From Streptomyces sp. NBC_01198 (GTDB lineage Bacteria > Actinomycetota > Actinomycetes > Streptomycetales > Streptomycetaceae): a DNA stretch of 64,000 nt. The DNA is taken from NCBI RefSeq assembly GCF_036010485.1, contig NZ_CP108568.1, positions 7,114,001 to 7,178,000 of the forward strand. Direction: 5' to 3'. Of the stretch, positions 17,743 through 26,899 are shown one piece after another; positions within the stretch are counted from its first letter, which is position 1, and each line of letters begins with the position of its first letter. The position numbers were made by a program, and so were the translations under genes. The notes beneath the pieces were generated by a model that saw only the letters and a program-made list of their open reading frames with translations, was not told where the DNA came from and ran no database searches.

Positions 17743-18415
17743 CGTCGAGGGTGCGCGGGCCGTGGACGCCTTCGACGCGTTCGAGCTCGATGTCGCTGGT
17801 GGCGGAGGGTCCGGAGATCCAGGTCTGCGGGCGGGCGGGGTCCAGCCGGGGGAGCGCCTGGGGGAGCGAGTCGACGACCTGGCCGGACGCGTCGATGACG
17901 CAGACGTGGTGGTCGGGGACGAGGGTGAGGACCCGTCGTCCCTGGTCGGGTGCCGCGTCCAGGACGATGGTGCCGGTCTCGGCGATGGCCAGGGCGCAGC
18001 CGGTGACCACCGTGTCGACGGCGTCGAGTTGGCGCGGGGTGAGCGGGTCCGCGTCGGTGTCGTGATGGACGTCGACGCCGGTCGCGGCGCTGAGCCAGGC
18101 TGCGGGGACCCCCGGTGGCACGACGGCGGTGCGCGTCCCGTGCTCGCTGAGGAGCCGGGCGACGGTGGCGGGCAGCCCGGCCTGGTCGGTGTGGTGGACG
18201 TGGGCGCGGTAGTCGGTGAGGTTGTCGGCGAGCAGGGCGGTGCGTTGCTCGGGGGTGTGGTGGACATGGGTGGTGAGGTACGTGCGGGGGACGGCGGTGG
18301 GATCGGGGGTGGTGGATGCGGGGTTGCCGAGCGCCTGCCGGATGCGGCGGAGGATCTCCTCGCGCGCGCCGTCAGCCGGGCCGGGGGAGCCGTCGGGAGC
18401 CTGGTGGATGGTCAT
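17708..18415 (-). CDS. lutC: LutC/LUD-domain lactate utilisation protein
   Basis: A 235-residue protein, last of three genes joined by 4-bp overlaps. LUD-domain features are AVVPPGVPAAWLSA, CALAIAETGTIVLDA and the C-terminal GPSATSDIELERVEGVHGP. LutC is one subunit of the LutABC L-lactate dehydrogenase complex, which oxidises lactate to pyruvate. The order lutA-lutB-lutC is the usual one. Codons such as CAC/CAC-rich stretches make the N-terminus His-rich. Confidence 0.93.
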   Translation of the reverse strand: MTIHQAPDGSPGPADGAREEILRRIRQALGNPASTTPDPTAVPRTYLTTHVHHTPEQRTALLADNLTDYRAHVHHTDQAGLPATVARLLSEHGTRTAVVPPGVPAAWLSAATGVDVHHDTDADPLTPRQLDAVDTVVTGCALAIAETGTIVLDAAPDQGRRVLTLVPDHHVCVIDASGQVVDSLPQALPRLDPARPQTWISGPSATSDIELERVEGVHGPRTLDVILVTSPPPSG

Positions 18416-19893
18416 GGCTGGGGAGTGCCTTCGGTGGAGTGGTGGTGTTTCCACCAGTGGTTGAAGGTGTGCGCGGGGAGCGGCGGGAGATCGCGGGTGT
18501 TGGTCCAGGCGGCGGCGGGACCTGGCGGGTTCTTGGGGTGCAGGCGCCGGGTCTTGGTGGCGAGGCTCTGGGCCTGATGGAGGGTCCGCGGGTGGGTGAG
18601 CGTCCAGGTCGCCGCGCGCATGGCGGCGCGCATCGCGGCGTGGCCCGATGCCGGCGTGGCCGTGGCGGGGGTTCCGCGGCTGGTGGTGGTTCCGCCCTGG
18701 GCGGTCTGTTCGCGCAGGTGGACCAGGATCTGGGGGATGTTGATGGCGACCGGGCAGACGTCGTAGCAGGCGCCGCACAGGGTGGAGGCGTAGGGGAGCG
18801 AAGCGGTCAGGGGCGTGCTGGTGCCCTGGAGTTGGGGCGTGAGGATGGCGCCGATGGGGCCGGGGTAGGGGGTGCCGTAGGCGTGGCCCCCGGCGCGTTC
18901 GTAGACGGGGCAGACGTTCAGGCAGGCCGAGCAGCGGATGCAGCGGAGGGCCTCGCGTCCGGTGGTGTCGGCGAGGGTGTCGGTGCGCCCGTTGTCCAGC
19001 AGGACCAGGTGGAAGTTCTGCGGCCCGTCGTGGCTGGTGGTGCCGGTCCACATGGTGGTGTAGGGGTTCATGCGTTCCGCGGTGGAGGAGCGCGGGAGGG
19101 TCTGCAGGAAGACTTCCAGGTCCTGCCAGGTGGGGATGGTCTTCTCGATCCCGACCAGGGAGATGAGCGTGTCGGGCAGGGTCAGGCACATCCGGCCGTT
19201 GCCCTCGGATTCCAGCACGACGAGGGTGCCGGTCTCGGCCACCATGAAGTTGGCCCCGGAGATGGCGACTTTGGTGGTGAGGAATTTCTCCCGGAGGTGC
19301 AGCCGGGCGGCCTCGGCGAGGGCCGCGGGGTCGTCGGTGAGGTCCTCGGGGGCGGGGCGGCCCCAGGCCGCCATCTGGTCGGTGAAGATGTCGCGGATCT
19401 GGTGGCGGTTCCTGTGGATGGCGGGGACCAGGATGTGGGAGGGCCGGTCGTCGCCGAGTTGGACGATGAGTTCGGCCAGGTCGGTCTCGTAGGCGGTGAT
19501 GCCCTCGGCCTGGAGGGCCTCGTTGAGGCCGGTTTCCTGGGTGGCCATGGATTTGACCTTGACGACCTGGGTCTCGCCGGTGGCGTGGATCAGGTCGGCG
19601 ATGATGCGGTTGGCCTGGTCGGCGTCGGCGGCCCAGTGGACGGTTCCGCCGGCCGCCGTCACCGCGGCTTCGAGTTGCCGGAGGTAGTGGTCGAGATGGG
19701 CCAGCGTGTGGTCCTTGATCGCGGCGCCCGCCGCCCGGAGTTGCGGCCAGTCGCTGAGCTCGCCGATCGCGGTGGCGCGTTTGTCGCGGATCGTGCGGGT
19801 GGCGTGGCGCAGGTTCGCGCGCAGCTGGGTGTCCTGGGTGGAGACCGCGGCGGCCTGCGGAAACGAGGGCAAACCCACGAACGTACCGCTCAT
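18412..19893 (-). CDS. lutB: LutB iron-sulfur protein of lactate oxidation
   Basis: A 493-residue protein with an N-terminal LUD-type domain (MATQETGLNEALQAEGI, AETGTLVVLESEGNGR) and a C-terminal ferredoxin domain with two cysteine clusters, CIRCSACLNVCPVY and CGACYDVCPVAI. These bind two [4Fe-4S] clusters that pass electrons within the LutABC complex. The start ATG at 19893 overlaps the stop of lutA (ATGA), and the end overlaps lutC. The last 80 residues are a His/Thr/Pro-rich extension. Confidence 0.95.
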   Translation of the reverse strand: MSGTFVGLPSFPQAAAVSTQDTQLRANLRHATRTIRDKRATAIGELSDWPQLRAAGAAIKDHTLAHLDHYLRQLEAAVTAAGGTVHWAADADQANRIIADLIHATGETQVVKVKSMATQETGLNEALQAEGITAYETDLAELIVQLGDDRPSHILVPAIHRNRHQIRDIFTDQMAAWGRPAPEDLTDDPAALAEAARLHLREKFLTTKVAISGANFMVAETGTLVVLESEGNGRMCLTLPDTLISLVGIEKTIPTWQDLEVFLQTLPRSSTAERMNPYTTMWTGTTSHDGPQNFHLVLLDNGRTDTLADTTGREALRCIRCSACLNVCPVYERAGGHAYGTPYPGPIGAILTPQLQGTSTPLTASLPYASTLCGACYDVCPVAINIPQILVHLREQTAQGGTTTSRGTPATATPASGHAAMRAAMRAATWTLTHPRTLHQAQSLATKTRRLHPKNPPGPAAAWTNTRDLPPLPAHTFNHWWKHHHSTEGTPQP

Positions 19894-20678
19894 CGGATCT
19901 TTCCCGTCAGCTCGGGGGCGGTGTAGGGCTGGTCCTCGGTGGAGGCGAGGATCTCGGCGATGTGCACGGCCCGCAGCGCGGTGCCCTGGCGGGAGATCAT
20001 GCCGCCGAGGTGCATCAGGCAGGAGTTGTCGGCGCCGCAGAGGACCTCCGCGCCGGTGCCGGCCGCGTTGTCGATCTTGTCCTGGCCCATCGCGGCGGAG
20101 ACATGGGGGTTCTTCACCGCGAAGGTCCCGCCGAAGCCGCAGCACTCCTCCGCCCTGGGCAACTCCCGCAGTTCCAGGCCGCGTACGGCCTCCAGCAGCT
20201 GCCGGGGGCGCCCGCCCAGGCCCAGCACCCGCAGCCCGTGGCAGGAGGGGTGGTAGGTCACCGTGTGCGGGAAGTACGCGCCGACGTCGGTGACCCCCAG
20301 CACGTCGACCAGGAACTCGGTGAGCTCGTAGGTCCGCGGCACCGCCAGCGCCGCCGCGCGCGCCAGCCCGGCCGCCGACTCCCGGCCCTCCTCGGCGGCG
20401 CGCTGCGCGATCCGCGGGTAGCTCTCCCGCACCATCGCCGCGCAGGACCCCGACGGCGTCACCACGTAGTCGTACCCCTCGAACACCGACGCGTGGTGCC
20501 GCACCAGCGGCTCGCTCAGATGCCGGTAACCGGTGTTGTACTGCGGCTGCCCGCAACAGGTCTGCCCCGGCGGGAAGTCCACCTCCACGCCCAGCCGCTC
20601 CAGCAACCGCACCACCGCCCGCCCCGTCTCCGGGTAGAGCAGGTCATTCACACAGGTCACGAAGAGTGCTACACGCAT
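19890..20678 (-). CDS. lutA: LutA, CCG-domain (Fe-S) oxidoreductase subunit
   Basis: A 262-residue subunit with two cysteine-rich CCG motifs, TCCGQPQYNTGY near residue 40 and ECCGFGGTFAVKNP near residue 190. These are found in LutA, GlpC and heterodisulfide reductase B and bind an Fe-S cluster. It is the first gene of lutABC. No GntR-type lutR regulator is next to the operon; a flavin monooxygenase follows on the same strand upstream. Confidence 0.95.
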   Translation of the reverse strand: MRVALFVTCVNDLLYPETGRAVVRLLERLGVEVDFPPGQTCCGQPQYNTGYRHLSEPLVRHHASVFEGYDYVVTPSGSCAAMVRESYPRIAQRAAEEGRESAAGLARAAALAVPRTYELTEFLVDVLGVTDVGAYFPHTVTYHPSCHGLRVLGLGGRPRQLLEAVRGLELRELPRAEECCGFGGTFAVKNPHVSAAMGQDKIDNAAGTGAEVLCGADNSCLMHLGGMISRQGTALRAVHIAEILASTEDQPYTAPELTGKIR

Positions 20679-20799
20679 GGGTCCTCCGTGGCGCCCCGGC
20701 GCGGGCCGGGCTGATCTCGATCATGCATGCGCTCATACTGCCGCAATCCCCTTCCCCAGGGAAGGAGACATCCGATGTCTGTTCCTCGGGTGGGCCCGT

Positions 20800-21924
20800 T
20801 CAGCGCGCGCTTTCGAGCGACCGGTCGCGCCCGGGTCCGGCAGGGCGGGCCGGATCCGCGGGGGCCTCGGCCAGCAGCGCGCGGATCTCGCGCACGGCGC
20901 TGCGGCCGGCGCGGTTGGCGCCGATGGTGCTCGCGGAGGGTCCGTAGCCGACCAGATGGATCCGCGGGTCCTTGACCACCCGGGTGCCCTCCACCGCGAT
21001 GCCGCCGCCGGGCTCGCGCAGCCGCAGCGGGGCGAGGTGGTCGAGGGCGGCACGGAATCCGGTCGCCCACAAGATCGCGTCGGCGTCCAGGGTGCGGCCG
21101 TCGTCCCAGGCGACGCCGTGCGGTGTGATCCGGTCGAACATCTCCTGCCGCCGCAGAATGCCGCGCTCCATCGCCTGCTGGACGGCGTCGGTGGCCGCCA
21201 GCCCGGTCACGCTCACCACGCTCTGCGGCGGCAGCCCCTCACGAACCCGCTGCTCGACCAGGGCGACCGCCCCGCGCCCCCATTCCTCGGTGAAGGGCCC
21301 GCTGTGGAAGACCGGCGGCCGCCGGGTCACCCAGGTGGTCCGCGCCACCTCGGCCAGCTCCATCAGCAGCTGCACCGCCGAGGTGCCGCCGCCGACCACG
21401 ACCACGTGCGAGCCGGCGAAGTCCGCCGCGCCCCGGTAGCCCGCCGTGTGCAACTGGCGGCCGAGGAAGGTCTCCTGGCCCGGGTAGTACGGCAGGAAGG
21501 GGCGGTCCCATGTCCCGGTGGCGTTGATCAGCGCCCGCGCCGACCAGGTCCCCGCGCCGGTCTCGATCCGCAGCCGCCCGCCGTCCCCTTCGCGTACCGC
21601 GGCCACGTCCACCGGGCGGTGCACCCGCAGGTCGAACCGCTGCTCGTAGCGCGCGAAGTAGTCGCCCACCACCTCGGCCGAGGGCCGCTCCGGGTCGCCG
21701 TCGCCCAGCGGCATCCCGGGAAGGTCGTGCACCCTGTGCGCCTTGCCGTAGGTCAGCGACGGCCAGCGGAACTGCCAGGCGCCGCCCGCGCCGGGGGAGT
21801 GGTCGAGCATCACGAAGCCGGTGTCCGGGGCGAGGCCCGCGCGGCGCAGGAAATACCCCGCGGACAGGCCCGCCTGGCCCGCGCCGACGACGGCCACCTC
21901 GACCTCACGCACCGCATCGTTCAT
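20800..21924 (-). CDS. flavin-containing monooxygenase-like NAD(P)/FAD oxidoreductase
   Basis: A 374-residue protein with two Rossmann motifs: VAVVGAGQAGLSAGYFL at the N-terminus for FAD, and VVVVGGGTSAVQLLMEL near residue 170 for NADPH. ALINATGTWDRPF and ADAILWATGFRAALDHL are the usual 'ATG' motifs of this group. Related proteins act as Baeyer-Villiger or N-hydroxylating monooxygenases, or as metal/arsenic-associated oxidoreductases. The substrate cannot be told from the sequence. It is upstream of lutA on the same strand but separated by more than 120 bp. Confidence 0.88.
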   Translation of the reverse strand: MNDAVREVEVAVVGAGQAGLSAGYFLRRAGLAPDTGFVMLDHSPGAGGAWQFRWPSLTYGKAHRVHDLPGMPLGDGDPERPSAEVVGDYFARYEQRFDLRVHRPVDVAAVREGDGGRLRIETGAGTWSARALINATGTWDRPFLPYYPGQETFLGRQLHTAGYRGAADFAGSHVVVVGGGTSAVQLLMELAEVARTTWVTRRPPVFHSGPFTEEWGRGAVALVEQRVREGLPPQSVVSVTGLAATDAVQQAMERGILRRQEMFDRITPHGVAWDDGRTLDADAILWATGFRAALDHLAPLRLREPGGGIAVEGTRVVKDPRIHLVGYGPSASTIGANRAGRSAVREIRALLAEAPADPARPAGPGRDRSLESAR

Positions 21925-21982
21925 GGCTGTGCCAACGGTGTGACCGGCGGAATCCTTCCCCGCCCGGCCGCCCGCCCGGCCG

Positions 21983-22804
21983 TCAGCCGCAGCCTGCCGC
22001 GGGTGCCGGCTCCGCGGCCGGCATCCGCGGCTCGGACGCCCAGCGGCGCAGCCGCGCGACCCGCTCCGCGGCCTCCTCCAGCCGCCACTGGGGCAGGTCG
22101 CCGTCGGCCACCGCCCGGGCCGCCGCGGCGTGGATGGCGTCGCGCACGCCCGCCCCGCTCGACGGGCCGAGCCGTACGAGATCGACACCGGCGATCCAGG
22201 CCAGCACCGCGGCGCCGGGCACGCCCCAGCCGTCGACGATCGAGGGCGCGTCGAGCGTGTCGCTCAGGACGACGCCGCCGTAACCCAACTCGCCGCGCAG
22301 CACGCCGGTCACCGCCCGGATGCTGAGCATCGCGGGCAGCTGCTCGTCGCCGGGCACCGGGGCGTGCCCGGCGGTGATCGCCCGCACGCCGGCGGCCGCG
22401 CCCTCGGCGAACGGCCGCAGACTGCCTCCGGCGGTGAAGGGGCCGAGGGCCGCGGCCACGCCGTGCGTCTGCAGGTCGGTGACGAAGACGCGGGTCTGGT
22501 CGGCGCGCAGTTCTGGGCGGACGGCCAGATGGAGGTTCGCGCCCGCTGCGACGAGGTCGGCCGCGGCCGCGTTGCCGTCACCGCTGCCGTGTGCGTCCCC
22601 GCCCGGATGCCCGGCGAGCGCGTCGGGCAGTGCCGCGCGCAGCGCCTCCGCCGTCACCCGCGCGGCCGGACCCTGTGCGTCCACGGCCGCGCCCGGGGTG
22701 CCGTTCTCCAGGCCGCGCAGTATCCACTCGGGCAGCCGCCCATGCCGCCCGCGCACGGTGGGCAGCAAACAGGAGTCGACCAATGCGGTGAGCCGGCGCA
22801 ACAC
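21983..22804 (-). CDS. GH3-like protein lacking the catalytic histidine loop
   Basis: A 273-residue protein. GTG 22804 is chosen because GGAGGGGA lies 7 nt upstream; GTG 22810 is too close. The C-terminal half matches beta-N-acetylhexosaminidase-type GH3 proteins: LPAMLSIRAVTGVLRGELGY and GGVVLSDTLDAPSIV, where the nucleophile Asp would be. The N-terminal part is shortened, and the KHFPGHG loop with the catalytic His is missing. It may be an inactive or specialised relative. A DasR-like box lies 55 bp upstream. Confidence 0.75.
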   Translation of the reverse strand: MLRRLTALVDSCLLPTVRGRHGRLPEWILRGLENGTPGAAVDAQGPAARVTAEALRAALPDALAGHPGGDAHGSGDGNAAAADLVAAGANLHLAVRPELRADQTRVFVTDLQTHGVAAALGPFTAGGSLRPFAEGAAAGVRAITAGHAPVPGDEQLPAMLSIRAVTGVLRGELGYGGVVLSDTLDAPSIVDGWGVPGAAVLAWIAGVDLVRLGPSSGAGVRDAIHAAAARAVADGDLPQWRLEEAAERVARLRRWASEPRMPAAEPAPAAGCG

Positions 22805-22858
22805 GTTCACTCCCCTCCGGGCAAGCGGGCATGCACGGGACGGCGTCCAGGCCCGCTG

Positions 22859-22874
22859 AATGGTACAGACCAAT
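22859..22874. promoter_or_regulatory. DasR-like dre box upstream of the GH3-like gene
   Basis: AATGGTACAGACCAAT is a near-palindrome. It matches the dre core TGGTCTAGACCA at 10 of 12 positions. DasR is the GntR-family regulator of N-acetylglucosamine and chitin genes in Streptomyces. A site in front of a hexosaminidase-like gene makes sense but is inferred. Confidence 0.45.
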
Positions 22875-23063
22875 TGCACCCCACGGCAATGACCCCCCAG
22901 GAAGCCACGAACAACCCCACCCCCACCGGCCTGGAGGGAAAGCCCACCGCCACTGGCAGCCCCGCAGGGGCGCGGGGAACTGCGCGACAAGCCACCGCGC
23001 CGGTGAGGACGCCACGCCACAGCAAGTGGCACTTCCTCGCGCGCCCGGGAGGAGAATGACCGC

Positions 23064-23486
23064 ATGGCCGACCACTACCGCTCGCGCGTCATCGACGTCT
23101 CCACCGGCTCGGTGGAGTCCGTGTACGACCTCACCGCCGACTGCGCGGACTTCCTCCGGGAGGAGGCCGGCGGCAGCGACGGCCTGCTCAACGTCTTCGT
23201 GCCGCACGCCACCGCAGGCGTCGCCGTCATCGAGATGGGCGCGGGCAGCGACGACGACCTGCTCGCCGCCCTGCGTGACCTGCTGCCCGCCGACGACCGG
23301 TGGCGGCACCGGCACGGCAGCCCGGGGCACGGCCGCGACCACGTGCTCCCTGCGCTGGTGCCGCCGCACGCCACGCTGCCGGTGGTCGGCGGCCGGCTGG
23401 AGCTGGGCACCTGGCAGTCCGTGGTGCTGGTGGACACCAACCGGGACAACCCGCGCCGACAGGTGCGGCTGAGCTTCCTGGCCTGA
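23064..23486 (+). CDS. YjbQ/UPF0047 family protein
   Basis: A 140-residue protein with the whole family signature: VFVPHATAGVAVIE, HGRDHVLPALVPPHATLPVV and LELGTWQSVVLVDTN. YjbQ proteins are small trimeric proteins with a conserved His site; some are reported to have thiamin-phosphate synthase activity. The ATG at 23064 follows GGGAGGAGAATG-type sequence with good spacing. Stand-alone gene. Confidence 0.92.
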   Translation: MADHYRSRVIDVSTGSVESVYDLTADCADFLREEAGGSDGLLNVFVPHATAGVAVIEMGAGSDDDLLAALRDLLPADDRWRHRHGSPGHGRDHVLPALVPPHATLPVVGGRLELGTWQSVVLVDTNRDNPRRQVRLSFLA

Positions 23487-23550
23487 GGTCCGCCTCTGCA
23501 GCGGCCCTGCTCCAGGGCCCGTCCGACGCACCCCGCCTGCCCGGCAGGGC

Positions 23551-24621
23551 CTACCGCAGCCCCCCGGACAGGAAGTCCGCCAGGTCGTATCCGACCGGCT
23601 CCTGCAGTTGCGCGTACGTGCATTGCTCGGGTTCGCGGTCCGGGCGCCAGCGCCGGAACTGCGCGGTGTGGCGGAAGCGGTCGCCCTGCATGTGGTCGTA
23701 GGCGACCTCGACGACCCGCTCGGGGCGCAGCGGCACCCAGGACAGATCCTTCTTGCCGGTCCACCGGCTGGGGCCACCCGGCAGCCGGCCGGACGCCTGC
23801 GCCTCCTCGCTCGCCCAGTCCTGCCACGGGTGGCCGGCCACCGAGTCCATCCGCAGCGGGGCCAGTTCCTCCATGAGCTCGGCCCGGCGCCGCATCGGGA
23901 AGGACGCGCAGACGCCGACGTGCTGGAGGCGGCCGCCGCCGTCGTAGAGGCCGAGCAGCAGCGAGCCGACGACCGGACCGCTCTTGTGCGGGCGCAGGCC
24001 GGCGACGACGCAGTCGGCGGTGCGCTCGTGCTTGACCTTCACCAGGACGCGTTCACCGGGCCGGTACTCCAGTTGCGGGGGCTTGGCGACGACCCCGTCC
24101 AGGCCTGCGCCCTCGAAGCGGTCGAACCAGTCCTCAGCGAGCGCGATGTCGTCGGTGGCGGGCGCGGTGAAGACCGGCGCCGCCGCGTCCCGCAGCGCCG
24201 CTGTCAGCGCCGTCCTGCGGTCCCGCTGCGGGTCCGCCATCAGCGACCTGTCTCCGAGGGCGAGCAGGTCGAAGGCGACGAAGCTCGCGGGTGTCACCTC
24301 CGCCAGATGGCGTACCCGCGAGTCGGCGGGGTGGATCCGCTCGAGCAGCGCGTCGAAGTCCAGCCGCCCGTCGCGCGCGATGACGATCTCGCCGTCGAGC
24401 ACGCACCGCCGCGGGATCCGGCTCCGCAGCGCCTCCACCACCTCGGGGAAGTAGCGGGTGAGCGGCTTGGTGGAGCGGCTGCCCAGCTCGATCTCGTCGC
24501 CGTCGCGGAAGACGATCGCACGGAAGCCGTCCCACTTGGCCTCGTACTGCATACCGGCCGGAATGGCCTTCGCGGCCTTGGCCAGCATCGGCTGCACAGG
24601 GGGCATCACCGGCAGGTCCAT
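23551..24621 (-). CDS. ATP-dependent DNA ligase, LigC type
   Basis: A 356-residue ligase. The adenylated lysine lies in motif I, YEAKWDGFRA, at about residue 29. Motif III is CVLDGEIVI, motif IV is LDGVVAKPPQLEYRPGER, and motif V is LVKVKHERTADCVV. The C-terminal OB-fold region (GSLLLGLYDGGGRLQHVG, VVEVAYDHMQ) is present. Actinobacteria use LigC enzymes in repair alongside the NHEJ ligase LigD. It is divergent from a LigD-type polymerase gene, and the pair probably works together in single-nucleotide gap or break repair. Confidence 0.93.
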   Translation of the reverse strand: MDLPVMPPVQPMLAKAAKAIPAGMQYEAKWDGFRAIVFRDGDEIELGSRSTKPLTRYFPEVVEALRSRIPRRCVLDGEIVIARDGRLDFDALLERIHPADSRVRHLAEVTPASFVAFDLLALGDRSLMADPQRDRRTALTAALRDAAAPVFTAPATDDIALAEDWFDRFEGAGLDGVVAKPPQLEYRPGERVLVKVKHERTADCVVAGLRPHKSGPVVGSLLLGLYDGGGRLQHVGVCASFPMRRRAELMEELAPLRMDSVAGHPWQDWASEEAQASGRLPGGPSRWTGKKDLSWVPLRPERVVEVAYDHMQGDRFRHTAQFRRWRPDREPEQCTYAQLQEPVGYDLADFLSGGLR

Positions 24622-24687
24622 GCTCCGATTGTGCCCGCCTGCGCCGCACAGGGCGCGCCGGCGGACGGCGCGGCCTAGCGTGGGGGC

Positions 24688-25704
24688 ATGGCAGAGACGC
24701 TGGAGCTGACCGTCGGCGACAGGACCGTCCGGGTGTCGCATCCGGACAAGGTCTACTTCCCGCAGCGCGGTCTGACCAAGGCCGACCTGGTGCGCTACTA
24801 CCTCAGCGTCGGCGACGGCGTCCTGCGGGCGCTGCGGGACCGCCCCACGACGCTGGAGCGCTACATCAGCGGCGTGGAAGGCGAGTCGTTCTTCCAGAAA
24901 CGCGCGCCGAAGAATCTGCCCGGCTGGATCCCGACCGGCCGCATCTCCTTCCCCAGCGGCCGCTATGCCGACGAGATCTGCCCGACCGAGGTCGCCGCCG
25001 TGCTGTGGGCGGCCAACCTCGGCACCTTCACCTTTCACCCCTGGCCGGTCCGCCGCGGCGACACCGAGCACCCGGACGAGCTGCGGATCGACCTCGACCC
25101 GCAGCCCGGGACGGACTTCGCCGACGCGGTCGGCGCCGCGCAGGAGTTGCGGGAGGTCCTCGACGGCCTGGGCCTGACCGGCTGGCCGAAGACCTCCGGC
25201 GGCCGGGGTCTGCACGTGTTCGTGCCGATCGCGCCCGAGTGGACCTTCACCCAGGTGCGGCGCTCGGCCATCGCGGTGGCGCGCGAGCTGGAGCGGCGGG
25301 CGCCTGAGCGGATCACCACGGCCTGGTGGAAGGAGGAAAGGGGCAGAAAGATCTTTGTCGACTACAATCAGACAGCTCGGGACCGGACGATCGCCAGCGC
25401 CTACTCCGTACGCCCCTTCCCGCACGCGCCGGTGTCCGCCCCGTTGCGCTGGGAGGAGCTGACCGAGGTGGCACCCGCCGACTTCGACCTGGTCACGATG
25501 CCCGGCAGATACGCGGAAGTGGGCGACCTGCACGCCGGCATGGACGACCAGGCCTTCCGGCTCGACGCGGCGCTGGACCTCGCCGCGCGCGACGAGCGCG
25601 AGCACGGACTCGGCGACCTGCCCTATCCACCGGAGCACCCGAAGATGGAGGGCGAGCCGAAGCGGGTCCAGCCCAGCCGGGCCAGAAAGGCCGAGGAGGA
25701 CTGA
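24688..25704 (+). CDS. LigD-type polymerase/primase (PolDom) protein
   Basis: A 338-residue archaeo-eukaryotic primase-fold polymerase. Catalytic acidic residues are seen in LRIDLDPQPGTDF, the nucleotide-binding His in KTSGGRGLHVFVPI, and a third acidic site in KIFVDYNQTARDRT. Such stand-alone PolDom proteins fill gaps, with a preference for ribonucleotides, during end joining or excision repair. No Ku gene is adjacent. The gene is divergent from the LigC-type ligase with only 66 bp between starts, so they probably share control. Confidence 0.93.
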   Translation: MAETLELTVGDRTVRVSHPDKVYFPQRGLTKADLVRYYLSVGDGVLRALRDRPTTLERYISGVEGESFFQKRAPKNLPGWIPTGRISFPSGRYADEICPTEVAAVLWAANLGTFTFHPWPVRRGDTEHPDELRIDLDPQPGTDFADAVGAAQELREVLDGLGLTGWPKTSGGRGLHVFVPIAPEWTFTQVRRSAIAVARELERRAPERITTAWWKEERGRKIFVDYNQTARDRTIASAYSVRPFPHAPVSAPLRWEELTEVAPADFDLVTMPGRYAEVGDLHAGMDDQAFRLDAALDLAARDEREHGLGDLPYPPEHPKMEGEPKRVQPSRARKAEED

Positions 25705-25819
25705 GCGCCGCGGGGGCCGTACGCCCGCCGCAGGCGACTCGCCGGGGCGCGCCGCCATGGCGGGAATCGTCACAAGGGTGTCCTTGCCGCCATCGCGCTC
25801 CGGCCCCGACGATGAAGCC

Positions 25820-26809
25820 GTGACCCGCCGACGCATCGTCTTCGCCGTCTTCCCCGGCTTCCAGCTGCTCGACCTGGCCGGCCCGAACGAGGTCTTCGTG
25901 CAGGCCGGCCGGCTGACGGCACGGGCGGCGGAGGGGCCGGCGGTCGTCGTGGACACGGTGGCCGCGGCGCCCGGTCCCGTGCTGAGCAGCGGCGGCCTCG
26001 CGGTCTCCCCGACCCTGACGGCCGAGGAGGTCACCGGCCCGGTGGACACCCTGGTCGCCGTCGGCGGCGGTGGCGTCCACCGCGCGTGCCAGGACGCCGC
26101 GTTCGTGGAGTGGTTCGCCCGCACCTCCCGCAGGGCACGCCGCACCGCCTCGGTGTGCAGCGGCGCCTTCCTGCTCGGGGCGGCCGGGTTGCTCGACGGG
26201 CGGCGGGTGGTCACCCACTGGTCGTCGTGCGAGCTGCTGGCCGCCCGCCATCCCGGGGTCACCGTCGACCCCGACCCGATCTTCGTCCGCGACGGTGACC
26301 TGTGGACGTCGGCGGGCGTCACCGCGGGGATCGACCTGGCCCTCGCCATGGTCGAGGCGGACGACGGCCCCGAGGTGTCGAGGGCGATCGCCAGGCAGCT
26401 GGTGATGTTCGTCCAGCGCCCAGGCGGCCAGGCGCAGTTCAGCGCCCAGTTGGCCGCCCAGCGCCCCGAGCGGCAGGCGCTGCGCGACGTGCTCGACTGG
26501 GTCGCCGACCATCTGGCCGACGACCTCGGGGTGCCTGCGCTCGCGACCAGAGCCGGCATGAGCGAGCGGCACTTCACCCGGGTCTTCCGTGCCGAGACCG
26601 GCCGCACTCCGGCCTCCTACGTCGAGAGCGCCCGGGTGGAGGCGGCCCGCCGGCTGCTGGAGTCCACCGGCACCACGGTGGACGCGGTGGCCCGGGCCTG
26701 CGGCTACCGCACCGCCGAGACCCTGCACCGCAGCTTCAAGCGCTCCGTGCAGATCACCCCGGGGGAGTACCGCAGGCGTTTCGCCCCGCACTCCGCCGCC
26801 GCGCGCTGA
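25820..26809 (+). CDS. GlxA-family transcriptional regulator (DJ-1/PfpI plus AraC HTH)
   Basis: I take GTG 25820 (VTRRRIVFAVFPGFQLLDLA) as start; ATG 25757 is in frame but lies in non-conserved sequence. The first 190 residues form a DJ-1/PfpI domain with the nucleophile-elbow segment SVCSGAFLLGAAGLL. The C-terminal 100 residues hold two AraC helix-turn-helix units (LATRAGMSERHFTRVF and DAVARACGYRTAETLHRSF). It likely regulates the adjacent DJ-1 protein or an amine/nitrile-related pathway. Confidence 0.92.
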   Translation: MTRRRIVFAVFPGFQLLDLAGPNEVFVQAGRLTARAAEGPAVVVDTVAAAPGPVLSSGGLAVSPTLTAEEVTGPVDTLVAVGGGGVHRACQDAAFVEWFARTSRRARRTASVCSGAFLLGAAGLLDGRRVVTHWSSCELLAARHPGVTVDPDPIFVRDGDLWTSAGVTAGIDLALAMVEADDGPEVSRAIARQLVMFVQRPGGQAQFSAQLAAQRPERQALRDVLDWVADHLADDLGVPALATRAGMSERHFTRVFRAETGRTPASYVESARVEAARRLLESTGTTVDAVARACGYRTAETLHRSFKRSVQITPGEYRRRFAPHSAAAR

Positions 26810-26899
26810 ACCCGAGCCGAACCGTCGGCCCGCCCGGGCCCGTCCACCCCTTCCCCCGGCCGGGAGCCTCCCGGCCGGCAGGCCAGAAAGGCCACCGCC

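Noticed and set aside
18316-19926. Plus-strand frame of 536 codons across lutB
   Set aside because: Gly/Val/Asp-rich product characteristic of antisense reading; lutB motifs are on the minus strand.
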